Source: Aphrocallistes beatrix | Lineage: Eukaryota; Porifera; Hexactinellida; Sceptrulophora; Aphrocallistidae | Length of the DNA: 64,000 nucleotides | Direction of reading: 5' to 3' | Assembly (NCBI GenBank): GCA_963281255.1 | Contig: OY725493.1 | Span: forward strand, 2,417,550-2,481,549 | In this document: in pieces, positions 20,925 through 32,408 of the stretch | How the letters are laid out: each line of letters opens with the position of its first letter | Numbering within the stretch: position 1 is the stretch's first letter | Translations under genes and position numbers: made by a program | The notes under the pieces: generated by a model | What the model saw: only the letters and a program-made list of their open reading frames with translations | The model's database searches: none | Told to the model about the DNA's origin: nothing

Positions 20925-22635
20925 TGTATACTTGTATGATTATCCACTACAAGCGCGCTTCGCTTGCTTGCGCTGCGCGGCTGGCGGACACTTTGCGTCC
21001 GCCGGAGGCTCCTTTCGGTACCCAAAGTACCCATATCCGTTGTTAAAATTTAGATGCGTCACCATATGGTTCCGCAATAGGCTATATTTATGACAAAATT
21101 GGTGATTTTTAGAGGTTGTTCAAGGGCACTTATAGGTGTTTTTATTATAGATTTTTTCGCATAGAACTGAGATGTGAATGGGCTGATACGAAAAATTTGG
21201 AATTTGTTCATGGAATGTTGCTACATTCCAGTGTTGCTATGGAAACGTGTTTTGGTCAGTTGGGGTTATATCTTGAAAACCGCGATAGCTAGACATTCAA
21301 ATGTAATTCCATTTGATAGCGAATACACTACTTCCTATTAAGCAATAATATAATTTCGACGTCTAAATTCAATGTTTTACGAGATATTCGACAAATTACC
21401 AAATGTGACCAATATGATAAATTGTCTAATAACTCGTAAAACATTGAATTTCGACGTCGAAATTATATTATCGCTTAATAGGAAATAGTCTATTCGCTAT
21501 CAAATGGAATTACATTTGAATGTCTAGCTATCGCGGTTTTCAAGATATAACCCCAACTGACCAAAACACGTTTCCATAGCAACACTGGAATGTAGCAACA
21601 TTCCATGAAAAAATTCCAAATTTTTCGTATCAGCCCATTTACATCTCAGTTCTATGCGAAAAAATCTATAATAAAAACACCTATAAGTGCCCTTGAACGA
21701 CCTCTAAAAATCACCAATTTTGTCATAAATATAGCCTATTGCGCAACCATATGGTGACGCATCTAAATTTTAACAACGGATATGAGTACTTTGACACCAT
21801 ATTTATATATGCTGGTAATACATTCCTAATTTCTATTGTGCTTTGTTAATGATTTAAGGCAGCTCGTGTATTAGTTAAACCATATTCTACCGCATCCCTA
21901 GTCCCAAATCCGCAAGTTACTGTGATGCCTTATACTATACAGTAGGCTATGATTAAACCATCCAGAAGAGGCCACAGGGTTCTAAACCAGGTAACCCTAT
22001 CTACTGCACTGGTTTTGATAGTCTATTTCTGTGCTTGTTTTTAGATCCATATTAAAGAGGTTCGCTCACAAGTAGTACGTATATGTGGAGCCAAACATTG
22101 AAAACACAATTTGAGGAATTTTTACATATATAACATTTTTTTAAAGACGGGATGAGAGTACTATATTAATTATAGAGAGATCAATACTGAATATTTTATC
22201 CTATCATAGCCATTAGTTTTAAAGAGGGGTGCGGAACACTGCAGTAAACATTCTAATTAACTTATAACTCCATCTCATATTACGTACCTAATTTTGTTTG
22301 TTCTGAAATCTTGATATTCCTCAAACCTCCGATCACCTTCTTCTGCTGCTCTCATTAATATCTCCCTCTTCTCGGGGTTAGGCGCCTTCACAGTGAACCC
22401 TGCTGGGTGGTGGGTCACAAGAGGAGGCTCTTGTCGCTGAGGAGGAGGAGCCCGTTCATTCTCTTCCGAATCTCCATACATAACAGCTAGTGCAATATTT
22501 GGAGATTATAAGAATTAGCAATTCGCAAATTTGAAAGTGAACAGCTGTGTGTGTACTAACTGGATTATACATATCATTGCATAGATCTCGTACGACAGCT
22601 GCCGGACCAGACATCGTACGAACCAGGAAACTCAT
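19295..22635 (-). CDS. Four-exon coiled-coil protein, possibly EPSTI1-like
   Basis: Exons read on the minus strand: 22635-22557, 22486-22288, 20716-20408 and 19586-19295. The last two are clearly paralogous: both carry a basic/acidic coiled coil with an LANxQ motif and end in (I/V)E(K/Q)RLSxF(S/T)Q. All junction phases agree (1, 2, 2), and the exon 2 donor (phase 2) fits either later exon, giving Arg in both cases. The exon 1 donor (gtacac) is weak, and the gene may instead start at the Met at 22481. If exon 3 is not spliced onward, it reads to a stop at 20293. The order (Pro-Asn/Lys-Arg-Glu-Ile segment, then two coiled-coil repeats) resembles EPSTI1, but this rests on pattern only. Confidence 0.55.
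20891..20922. repeat. (TA)n microsatellite
   Basis: About 15 TA units in an intron of the coiled-coil gene, directly before a GC-rich repeat terminus at 20947. Confidence 0.9.
20945..21016. repeat. GC-rich hairpin terminus of a dispersed repeat family
   Basis: The segment tacaagcgcgcttcgcttgc is followed by a short ggcggacac/gcgtccgcc stem. It is the same terminus seen at 28469, 36189, 53640-53715 and 54820-54891, but here it borders the long inverted repeat rather than the usual family body. Confidence 0.7.
21017..21798. repeat. Long near-perfect inverted repeat in an intron
   Basis: Two arms of about 385 bp meet near 21408. By eye only some 15 mismatches separate them, roughly 96 percent identity. 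The arms share every landmark, from atatccgttgttaaaattt outside to acgagatatt / aataactcgt near the centre. No coding frame is present. It lies in intron 2 of the minus-strand coiled-coil gene, so the pre-mRNA would fold into a long duplex. Confidence 0.9.
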
Positions 22636-23865
22636 AAATCCGCCACTAAGAGACTTCGATAACAACGGAGAAGTTAATGCAATATACTCCTAGTAGTACA
22701 TCTCGTCTGAATAGGTGAATATTATCATTATGTCATCGCTGGACACAATAGAGAAGTATTTATACTTATACGAGTATAAATACCTTTCTATACTTATACG
22801 AGTATGCACAGCCTACGTAACAATAGCCTATTTTGTAAACAAACCATTATGTTTGAAATCAATTGGACTACGATAAAAAATGTATGATATTATTCTAGGA
22901 CAAGTATCGTTGTTAGTTTATATTGTTTACAATGTTTCATACATTTTCTTCCTAATTCCCAATTATTTATCTACACGTACATTTTTCTTAGCAGTATGCC
23001 AAATAGGTGTAGTGTAGCCAACCCAATTACGACGGCATTGATTACGTTCTAGTGTTTGAAATGTTGAATCATTGATCCAAGGAAATGCAAGATGAATGAC
23101 GAAGGTTTCTCTATAGAGATAATGCATGGATATTGCCGAGAGTCTTCATCTGTGCGAGACATTTCTGTGACATATCGCCGTTTGGCCGTCAGCCGAGATC
23201 ACCAATCAATATGATCATTAGCACTGGCAATACTCCAACAAAAGTTACAGGGTCAGACAGTCAGTATCTCGAAGCAACGGTAAAGAAGTGACAATAATTT
23301 AATGAAATTGCACGAGAAAACCAAGAGTGCACCCAATCGGGGCTAAGAGAAGTATGATCAAGGCAAGAAAACATCCAACATAACCACGGGAGATTGGGTC
23401 ATAATTAATATGAAGGACTATTCGTATACATGTTAGTTAGTAGTAAGAGAGAACTATCACAATTTTCACCTCATTTGTATTAATATTCATTACACACCAT
23501 TAAATTTCAGCAAAATATAGATATGCTATACAGTTTGTATTTTGCACTTAAGACTTGAAGTACCCATGGTTAAATACCGTGAAAAGGCTATAGTTACGTA
23601 GGCTGTGACGAGTATGTAATCTAAAATAAAAACAGCTGATGAAAAGTGGAAAAAGCTGGACGCCCGTATTTATAAAATTTGTAGACTTTTGGTCAAACCT
23701 CAGGGACTAGAGTTACTGTGATATTCCACAAGCCTGTAAATAGCTGAGAAAGAGGAAACAAATGCAAGCTGTCAAATATGACCAATTATGCTTCCACAGG
23801 GTGGAATTGTTTGATGTTAAATCCAGTAGTTAGCAGCATTGGATAGACGTATATTCGAATTATAA
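22636..23865. other. Intergenic, nothing recognised
   Basis: It contains a small local repeat (acttatacgagtat, 22761-22805) and AT-rich sequence with short frames only. It must include the upstream region of the coiled-coil gene and the 3' flank of RMND1. Confidence 0.4.
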
Positions 23866-24807
23866 TTAATAATTGATATAATGTAAAACCTCGAAAATAA
23901 CTTCAATAAGAATAAGGATGATGATCCCCCACTCTAACCTAAACGAGTGCCTCTCATTCAGGTGAGTCCTCAGCAGGTCCACTATCTCTGAGCAGTGGTT
24001 CATCATCTCTGTGATCGCTCTCCCTCTCTTCTTCACGTCGAGATAGACCAACATTTTATTGTAGAGATCTTCTAACTTAGGATTGTCCCAGTAGTAGTCA
24101 GGGGGGTTGAGCAGGTCTGAGGTGAGGTTGACTTGGTATCTGATGGAAAGCAGCGCACCTGTTTTCTTCAGGATTTGTCCTCTTGAAATTGTAATTTTTT
24201 GCCCATTCTTCAAAGCATTGGGTATCCAGGAAATGGAAGATATGAAATTGTCGAATAATTGCTCCCAGATAGCAAGTCGTACTGATAGAGCGATCGCATG
24301 CGAGAATGCATACTGTTCTAGAATCATTTCATGTCTCTCCTTACTGCACAATACGATGTTGTCCCTATAGATCCCAGTCCTGCCCTCGTTAGTGTATTTG
24401 TACGTAATCTGTTCCTTTTCTATCTCCACTGTTTTCTCACCGACAGCTTCAGTCTGTAGCTTGGAAATAGCGAGTCTGAGCTGTTGTTTCTCTTTCCTAG
24501 AAACATTCCAAGTTACAATGATACCGTTTTTAAAAAGGTAAGCTAAACTGTCTACATCATCTTGACCACGCTTGCTGGGCACTCTCAACAAGATCGCTTC
24601 CTTTATATCTTTAGGCAAAGAAACCAGAGTATATTTGGTCGTATTATCAGCAGATATTTTCTTCTTTATGCTAGTAATGTTGGAATAGCTATCAATCTTG
24701 AAGCCGGTGCAGATGTATGTATTGTCACTCGCAGAATCACATGCAAAGCTGGAAGAAAGGCGTCTAAAGAGAGTGTTAGATCTACTAAATCTAATTCTTA
24801 GAATCAT
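23866..24807 (-). CDS. RMND1: RMND1/DUF155 family mitochondrial protein
   Basis: The 313-residue protein has a basic, Ser/Arg-rich N-terminus suited to mitochondrial import. A DUF155 domain follows, recognisable from GRTGIYRDNIVLC, LEQYAFSHAIALSVRLAIWE and the C-terminal block with DYYWDNPKLEDLY, the two-helix segment and HSFRLEWGIIILILIEV, whose end is a single membrane segment. In animals RMND1 is an inner-membrane protein needed for mitochondrial translation, anchoring ribosomes near mRNA granules; yeast relatives are Rmd1/Rmd8. Length is a little shorter than the human protein. Single exon, start at the first ATG. Confidence 0.88.
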   Translation of the reverse strand: MILRIRFSRSNTLFRRLSSSFACDSASDNTYICTGFKIDSYSNITSIKKKISADNTTKYTLVSLPKDIKEAILLRVPSKRGQDDVDSLAYLFKNGIIVTWNVSRKEKQQLRLAISKLQTEAVGEKTVEIEKEQITYKYTNEGRTGIYRDNIVLCSKERHEMILEQYAFSHAIALSVRLAIWEQLFDNFISSISWIPNALKNGQKITISRGQILKKTGALLSIRYQVNLTSDLLNPPDYYWDNPKLEDLYNKMLVYLDVKKRGRAITEMMNHCSEIVDLLRTHLNERHSFRLEWGIIILILIEVIFEVLHYINY

Positions 24808-25930
24808 CCTGGAGGTAAAGCATGCATTACAACAGCGGTTTTCTGGACCCCTGATATCTTCTGTGGACCACTAATGGGTCCATCGATCCCAGGTTGGGAA
24901 CTAATGCATTACAATAAAGTCAAAACGAGACAGGGCGAGCTCTCAACTTAAAATGTAAAAAGTTTTTACATAAAACTCCGGGCCAGGGGGCGGTAGCCCA
25001 GGCAACCTGGGACAACTAGCGTTTTATGTCCCGGTGTAAAAGCCCAGTTTATATCTCGGGTAGAAAAGTTGGCAGTCACGACGTGTTCACTAGCTCACAT
25101 TAAAATTTAAAAATGAATTGTGTGTAATTATATAAATAAAAAGTTTTCTGAAGCTAAAATTCGCAAATGTCGGTCGTTTTCGTGACATTGAAAGCTAAAA
25201 TCAGATTAAATTAATTAACAAAATAATTTTAAGATGGATCCCAGGACAAATCTTAGAAGGTCATGCGTATCACATATCATCAATAAATATGTGCTACGAG
25301 TACGGAAGGAATTTTGGCAATAGACACAATACAAATACAAAAGAGGAATAAGGAAACGATAAAAAATTTCAAACCACTTCAAATTCATACTAATGAAACA
25401 TTTTCTTTTTAATGGGTTTTGTTGACGGAAAAAAACAACAACAAAATATTCAAAGCTTACATTTTTAATTCAAATTAACAGAAGGACAAATACACAACAA
25501 AAGTTAACTCTATCTTCTTTTTGTTCCAGTCTTAGGTAGTGGGAAGTAGATCAGCAATGCTAGGAGTAAACCTTGTGTGGACTTTTCCGAAATGATATTT
25601 GAGCTTTTTTAAACGCATTCCAGTGAAAAATACCACAGAATAAATAAAGGAGGTAAGATCTGGGCTGTTCTGATTCCTGTGATAATCTCATCGCCTAGAT
25701 TTAATTAAAGCATCAATTTGTGGTTCTGTAGTTATCAAAGGCAAGTTAGGACCCATTTATTTGGTGGAACAGACAGGGATAATAAACATTTGTAGCGAAT
25801 AAGAAAAAGTATGGCTCAAACAGATCAATGAAAAGTATTGGTATTAATTCAATTTCCATCAAACTGAAGTGGTAGCGGCTTTTGACTGATCTCCTGACAA
25901 TCTGATCGATTATAAATAGAGAGTAGGCTA
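24808..25930. other. Intergenic, nothing recognised
   Basis: AT-rich sequence with short frames only, upstream of RMND1. No element ends were identified. Confidence 0.4.
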
Positions 25931-25974
25931 TGGGCAGCCTCATTTCAGGCAAGTGTTTATTTCAACTTTATAGT

Positions 25975-26225
25975 GAAAGTAGGAGGGAAACAGAATAGTG
26001 ATAAAGGAATGTTCAGCCATCCTTATGGAGTAGCAGGGGACTACTAAACTATCTATGTGTCAGATCAGAACAACAACAGTGTTTGATAGTAATGGAGAGT
26101 ATTTGTACAAGTTTGGAGTAAGATGAATAGTTCACGTTCTATTGCTATTTCAGAAAATAGAGTGTGTGTAAGTCAGTTTACTCTAATTGTGTGTTAGTTC
26201 ATGATTTTAATTGAACCCTCATCAA
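25975..26225 (+). pseudogene. Decayed NHL-repeat fragment
   Basis: On the plus strand the translated sequence reads KVGGKQNSDKGMFSHPYGVA, then IYVSDQNNNSV, then in another frame FDSNGEYLYKFG, and later SRSIAISENRVCVS. This is the beat of NHL repeats (gap-G-F-x-x-P-x-G-V-A, then Y-V-x-D-x-x-N). Stops and frameshifts break it. It is probably a scrap of a TRIM/NHL-type gene or retrocopy. Confidence 0.6.
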
Positions 26226-26838
26226 ACAGTTGTAAGTGGAGGTAGTGAAGAATCTCAATTCAAATATCCAGCGCTACTGCGAAATCTAACAGTCGGATTT
26301 TTTCCAAATCTCGCATATAGGATCTCTTTATGGTCTAGGTGTGCACCATCAATATTTTTGGCAAAATATCATCACTTCCGGTTTCCATAAGTGATATTCA
26401 TATTTTAACACCTGCACTGCAAAGATTTGTTTAAAGATATAAGTAAGATCTCAACGTCTAATGTAGGGTATTTTACTATGTGAAGTAACAATGTGAATAT
26501 TTTATGAGATATTTATTAACATATTGATATAACATATTTTGAAACCTTCTGAAATAATTCTTATTTTAAGCTAAAAGCGAGTTCTCAACGGCTAATACAG
26601 GGTATTTTAATGTGTAGATGAGTTTTCATAAATTGAGTAGTCCCGATGTATTACGGTATTCATATCTCACGTACAAAGGAACCCAAGTCACTTACTGGAG
26701 CTGCACTATCGGCATGTCGACCGACATCTTTTAATTATTTCTAACTCAATGAACATAAATAAATCACAATGACTACTTTAACTTGAAATCTGATTTGTTG
26801 ACATGGAAAACAATGCTTTCAACGCAATTAAGGATATA

Positions 26839-27974
26839 CAGTGGAACCTGTATATAACGGCCACCCAAGGGACTGGACAAAATTGGCCGTTATACACAGG
26901 TGACCGTTATATACAGGTGATTGTCTTAATCCTCAAAAGGTATCAACGTAGCAATAAATATCATTACTGAAGTAATTACATGAAACTTGTTTATCGTTCG
27001 TAACAGCTCCTGTAATAAACACATAAAAAGGTGAAAAAGGTGATGGCCATTATAGACAGTTTTACTTAGGTCATTTCGTAAGTACTGAGCCGTGATCTGT
27101 ATTCAGAAGTTAGTGAAAATATACTATATTCGATTTGTCCATTGTATAGCTGAGGGGATCAGCTTTCGATTTGCATATAGGATTGTTGTGATAGAACAAT
27201 TATGGTGATTGGTACCTTCGATTTATATACATGGTTTAGGTGACTGTTGAAAAATTGGAATCTCCCCATTGAAAATTGCTTAAAAATGAATTTGGTGATA
27301 TTTTTTGAATTCGTGGAATAAGATCATTACAAGGTCAAATAATTAAGAACATATGTGTGATGAAGTAAACGGGAGGTGTTCAGTACAATAACCTGTGATA
27401 AAAGTAATTATGCAACTTTACGTGGGTTTTTTCCCAATTTTCTCCCCCTAAAAATGGGACAAGAGTGGTAGTATACCATTTCATAAACAATTTATTCCCC
27501 AGCCTAAAACCATAATGCTACAAATAAATAAATATTTATGGGGGGTTTTTATATGTAGAATTTAATGGAAGGATCAGTTTTAATCTAAATTTGCTCAGAA
27601 ATGAAAGACAGCCTTAGGGAACCCAAAAATCACGTTCGAAGGCAGTATCCTAAACTGATGTACTTAAATCGGATGTAGGAACCACAAAAAGTGTCCTATC
27701 ACAGTATTTCTGTCATGCAAATCGAAAGCTGATCCCCTGAGCTATACAATGGACAAATCGAAAATAGGATATTTTCACTAACTTCTGAATACAGATAACG
27801 GCTCAGTACTTATGAAATGACCTAAGTAGGGGTCAGTAAGGGACTACAAACGGGTGGCCGCTGGCCGCGTTGAGCAGGTGACCGCTATACACAGGTTCAA
27901 TATTATGGAATTTCGGACGGGATTGTTCATTGGTGACCGCTATAGACAGGTGACCGTTATAGCAGGTTCGACTG
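26839..27974. mobile_element. MITE of the cctgtataacgg family, interrupted
   Basis: The left end cagtggaacctgtatataacgg follows TA; the right end, inverted, reads cagtcgaacctgctataacgg. The body matches the element at 15905-16255 in reverse. It is split by a second element at 27065-27826; without that it would be about 370 bp. The right flank lacks a clean TA. Confidence 0.8.
27065..27826. mobile_element. Tc1/mariner-type MITE nested in the previous element
   Basis: The ends cttaggtcatttcgtaagta and its inverse (ending aaatgacctaag) are near-perfect over about 60 bp, including cagaagttagtgaaaatat. TA flanks both sides (27063-27064 and 27827-27828). Comparison with the intact relative at 16040-16070 shows the same host sequence with a single TA, proving the insertion. 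No transposase frame is visible. Confidence 0.88.
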
Positions 27975-27982
27975 TGTATATA

Positions 27983-28457
27983 CAGTACCCGGACAAAAGT
28001 TTTCGACCACCACAGAAACCTCCATACAAATAGTATTAAAGTGGATCTGTTCATAAAGGAATACGTGCTCAAACTGTTAGAAATACTCTATTTTTGATTT
28101 CTAATTCCAATCTACACATTCTAATTACTCATAATTGAGATCCTCAACTCAATTACTAACTTCAAAATTATAAATATCTACCTTTTATACTTGATGCTAC
28201 TTGTCCCGAGCCACAGCCATTATATATGGTGGCGATTAGTGACACAAAGTGGCAGAGGTTGATAATTTTCTACAAGAGAATTAGTTTTGTATCGAAAGTT
28301 TCAAAAATTAGTAATTCGGATGTGTAGTTTTCGAATCTGAAATCAAAAATAGAATATTTTTTACTGTTTGAGTGCATAGTCCATTATGAATAGATCCACT
28401 TTAATCCTATTTGTATGGAGGTTTTCGTGGTGGTCGAATACTTTTGTCCGGGTAGTG
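27983..28457. mobile_element. 475-bp Tc1/mariner-type MITE
   Basis: The ends cagtacccggacaaaagt and acttttgtccgggtagtg are inverted repeats that extend inward over tcgaccaccac and tccatacaaatag. TA flanks both sides. A second copy of the same family and length lies at 53895-54370. Confidence 0.88.
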
Positions 28458-28468
28458 TATATATATTA

Positions 28469-28545
28469 CAAGTGCGCTTCGGTCACTTGTGCTGGGCGGC
28501 TTGCGGACACTGCGTGTCCGCAGAGTTGCTCTGTGGCGCCTAGGG
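28469..28545. repeat. Diverged GC-rich hairpin terminus
   Basis: Reads acaagtgcgcttcggtcact followed by gcggacactgcgtgtccgc, the same stem-loop terminus as at 36189 and 54820-54891. No matching family body follows it here. Confidence 0.6.
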
Positions 28546-29938
28546 ATATTAAAGAATGGTTGATTGTTTTCTAATTCTCTACTAATTCAATTGGTCATTG
28601 ATGATTAATAATAACGTAATAATTTGAAGGTGACTCATCATTATTGTTGATGTTGATAACATCAGGTGGAAATGCCATTAGAAACTTGTAAATGTAAAAT
28701 TTTTCACAAAATTCTCTATTTCTGAAATTTGTTTACTTTATGTATCTATTTAAAACAAAAATAAACAAATAAATGATCATATAGATTCGAAAATACGATA
28801 TTCAAACTCTACATCCTCAAAACCGTTGAAAGCTAGTTTCTAGCATATTTTTGAGGTTTGTTTGCTTTATGTATCTATTGTACACAAAGGTAAACAAATG
28901 ATTTATCATATAGATTCGAAAATATGATATTCGAAATCTACACCCCTAAAAACCACATGTCAATCGTTGGAAGCTAGTCTCAGCATATTTTTCAAAATTA
29001 TTTAAATGGTTTAAAATATGTATATAAAGGTGTGAGAATATACACAAAACCTTTTTGATTGCTATACAGTATACACTATAATAAAATTGAAACATCTATG
29101 TAAGTTATTGCATTGAAGTATTAAGTAAGCCGATTCGGACTAGGGATTTTGCTAACTCATTTCCGGTTAAGTCATTTTGGGCGGGTAAACCCTAAAAGTG
29201 TGGGGTCTATTCTATAAATAAAATTTCCCCCTAGGCAAAACCGGGGTATTATTAATAACAATGACAGTCAATTGTAGTATCTTACAATGATTTCTATTGT
29301 GTGTGAAGCCATAGATTGTATAGAAAAGGTGGCAAAAATTGTTTTCTATTTTTTTGCAGGTGTGAAAATTTCGCTTAGATCTTAGAACATAATCGTAGAC
29401 TCATCATTTCACACTTACATGCCAATTTTCATATCTCTACGACTTGCCATTCGGACAAACAAAAAAACCCTAAAAATACTAGCGTTTTAATATAAAAGAT
29501 GCAATTAAATTAATCAAACGAGATCTCAATGATTACTATATAGTATTTCATCATGTAGAATTGTAGATTTCAAATTTTACATTTAGAAAGCTCTATAAGG
29601 GACATTTTCAGATGTATTAGAATATTCACATTTCGTGGCCTATGAGCCACATTATCAGTCTGTCGACTGACATCTTTTTTATCCGAGCAAAATTCTGAAA
29701 ATTTTGTACAGTGAAATTGCCTGCATAGTTTCTTATCTAAATATATTCTCCAATTTTGTAATTTTCTCTGATCATACTGCTTCGATTCCGATTATAATAT
29801 GGTGTATATGAATCTCTACATGTATAATAGTAGATTCAAAACTTATTAAGTTTCCAATCAACGTTTCATAGTTATCTTCATCGTATAGGACTTGTTGTTC
29901 CTATTTATTGCAAGAAATGACTAACTTGTGCGCTTGCT
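28546..29938. other. Intergenic with dispersed repeat fragments
   Basis: Two tandemly related segments (gtttactttatgtatctatt at 28731 and gtttgctttatgtatctatt at 28859) lie here. A terminus-like block, tttcacacttacatgcc to ttttaatataaaagat (29405-29503), recurs at 52983-53090. Around 29640-29690 a sequence with tgtcgactgacatctttt resembles one at 26700-26735. No gene was recognised. Confidence 0.5.
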
Positions 29939-31486
29939 ATGCTTGAATACATGATATCAACTGTCAGAATAATGTGTACCCGTATTCGACCCTTGAAAAT
30001 CATTAAACTATTTGTGATATTAATCATATTCTATGTAATTATAAAAGTACTAACAGCAGCGGGGTTGTATCGCGGACAGCGAACACAAAAAGAATTTAAC
30101 TATATTCTGAATAAAGGATTAAATATGTTTGGTGGATCTCAATATATCAGAAATCTTCCCTACCCTTATAGAGAATATTTGGATTCAAGGAATGAAACAA
30201 TACAGGAAGTAAAATTAGACAGGAAAATAAACATTGAAAACTATCTTCATCAAAATATCGAAGAAACAAATGGAGTAATATATATTCTGGAGAGCCCATT
30301 TCTCTCTGATCCTATTGAAAGTTTTCGCCCTTTTATACGTCTACAGAAACTCGCGTCTCGTTACAACTACCTCACAGTGCTGCCTCAGGTAGAGGATGGC
30401 TATTACTTCACTCTGGACTGTACCTTTAGGAGCGGTAGAGTGTCTAAACCATTGCCGATTAGCTCATATTTCAACCTTGACAAATTACAGCATATTTTGA
30501 TGTCTTACAATTTGAAATCTTTTATTCCAAAAGAATATGCCAAAAATGTCGTGTTTCCAGATTTGGTAGTTGTGTTTTTCATTTATGACCACGATATCAT
30601 AGAATTTCCAAAGTCACCAAAAAACACTAAGGCAAAGCAAGAAGAATTTCACAAAGAGTACAATTATATCCATCGCCATACCATCTTCAAGCAAAACAAT
30701 GATAATTCCTACTCAAAAAGTTGCAATAATCATTTAGAAGAAATGGCAAGTTGTATTAGAGATGAACTACATCATTTAACGGATGGTGTCTATACAATTT
30801 CACACGTTTGGTGCTTAGATGCTAAAAGACCCATTTCGCCAGATTCATTTTTTGACGAGTTGCAGTTAAGTCAAAACGGAAGTACAGTCGTATTTATAAA
30901 TTGGAATGGCTATCAACATGCTGCACAATCTCAGTTAGAAGATAAACTCACTTTTAATCAACCCGTCCATGACCACATTCTTATTATTCCATTCTCAGAT
31001 TTGGTAACCAAGGCAACTGAACAGTATCTTAGTAATTTATGGTTCCCATACTATTCCTATTTAACAGCTGTGATTGATCTGAACGCCCTGATGGACTTAA
31101 AAATAGCTTTGTCAACTCATGAATTCAACATATGCTTGGACAAATTGCAAAACAATTTAAAATACTTGCATTACTATCGACTCATTGTGACAAATGCATT
31201 TCACCCATCATCTCTTGAATTGGATAATTACACAGCCAAAACATTGTATGAGCTAATTTGGTCAAAATTTAGCAATGGTTACACACCCATGGTGGATTCA
31301 CACACAAACCTGATTCATCCGATTACAGATATGGGTTTGTCCTACTTGATCGATGTTAATTTGATCCGATTTGGTGGAGCAGCTGTAGTATTCAGTCCCA
31401 TTTCAAGATCTCGTTCCATTTATTCGTATTATTATGATAACCATGTGCATGATTTTTCAGCCACTTTTCAAGAATTTGATTGTTAG
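29939..31486 (+). CDS. Type II membrane protein, fucosyltransferase-like
   Basis: A 515-residue protein with a short basic N-terminus, one membrane segment (about residues 22-42, KLFVILIIFYVIIKVL) and a large C-terminal part, the layout of Golgi glycosyltransferases. The lumenal start (YILESP, then LQKLASRYNYLTVLPQV and SSYFNLDKLQ) follows the pattern of POFUT-type GT-B fucosyltransferases, where an acceptor pocket helix precedes a VLP strand. A final segment with GLSYLIDVNLIRFGGAAVVF and SRSRS could match the nucleotide-sugar side. The HxR motif expected in these enzymes is not obvious, so the assignment is tentative. Single exon. Confidence 0.5.
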   Translation: MLEYMISTVRIMCTRIRPLKIIKLFVILIIFYVIIKVLTAAGLYRGQRTQKEFNYILNKGLNMFGGSQYIRNLPYPYREYLDSRNETIQEVKLDRKINIENYLHQNIEETNGVIYILESPFLSDPIESFRPFIRLQKLASRYNYLTVLPQVEDGYYFTLDCTFRSGRVSKPLPISSYFNLDKLQHILMSYNLKSFIPKEYAKNVVFPDLVVVFFIYDHDIIEFPKSPKNTKAKQEEFHKEYNYIHRHTIFKQNNDNSYSKSCNNHLEEMASCIRDELHHLTDGVYTISHVWCLDAKRPISPDSFFDELQLSQNGSTVVFINWNGYQHAAQSQLEDKLTFNQPVHDHILIIPFSDLVTKATEQYLSNLWFPYYSYLTAVIDLNALMDLKIALSTHEFNICLDKLQNNLKYLHYYRLIVTNAFHPSSLELDNYTAKTLYELIWSKFSNGYTPMVDSHTNLIHPITDMGLSYLIDVNLIRFGGAAVVFSPISRSRSIYSYYYDNHVHDFSATFQEFDC

Positions 31487-32408
31487 AATAATATTGTGTA
31501 TAATAATACTAATTAAATCCAAAATAAGAGAACGTTACCTTAGTTTCCTTTTTAATTAAATTTAAAAAGATAAATACATATAAGATTTTAAAGTTTGTCA
31601 TTTCCTTCATAATGTACATAAATCAGAAATTAGATCGTATGTAATTAACATTGGCTGATTATACGTATTAGTTAAATAAACGTGTGCAGTTGTAAAAATA
31701 TCTTATATTAAGGGCTGTGTACTACCACTCTACTATAATATTTGAAATATCCTATGATTTCAATCCTTCTGCGCAAAGTAGGAATTACTACTCAATGGTG
31801 CTCCAAGTAGGGCTATCCTACCTGCAAATTCAAAATATTGAAATACGCTATATTAGCAGTTGAGATAGCGATTTTAGTTAATTAAAATACTATTTTGTCT
31901 AAAAGTTTTAAAATATGTACAAATGCATTGCTAACAATCATGGCGAAATTATGAGAAAATCTTAAATTGCACCTAAATGTTGCAAATATTCGTCCCAAAA
32001 ATTGCCGGCAGTCATACTATCCTACACGGCATATGAATGTTCCGTTTTAAATAAAAGCGTTTGAACGGAACATTATTTACTCAAATCAAGAAAGACATAG
32101 ATACTACGTACCTGTAGAATAACAGATACGGAGACATTAGCCCATAATATTATTGTGGTCTTCCAAATTCGTGTTACATCAGTAATCAGACTAATTAAGT
32201 AATCCGGACGGTTTTTTAGATGGATGGTAAGGCGCTGTCCGGATTAGCGAGGGTGTACTGTATCGATATTTCAGTAAGTAAAGCTATTAGTTACGATTGA
32301 CTATAAATGGAATGTCAATACAGAATTAAGAAGGTTGGGTATTGGACCAATTTACATCAATAACAAAATATATAAATAGTATAAACAGGGAAATAATCCA
32401 ATCTGAAT
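31487..32408. other. Intergenic between converging genes
   Basis: AT-rich 3' flanks of the glycosyltransferase-like gene and the TGF-beta receptor gene. No gene or element recognised. Confidence 0.4.
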
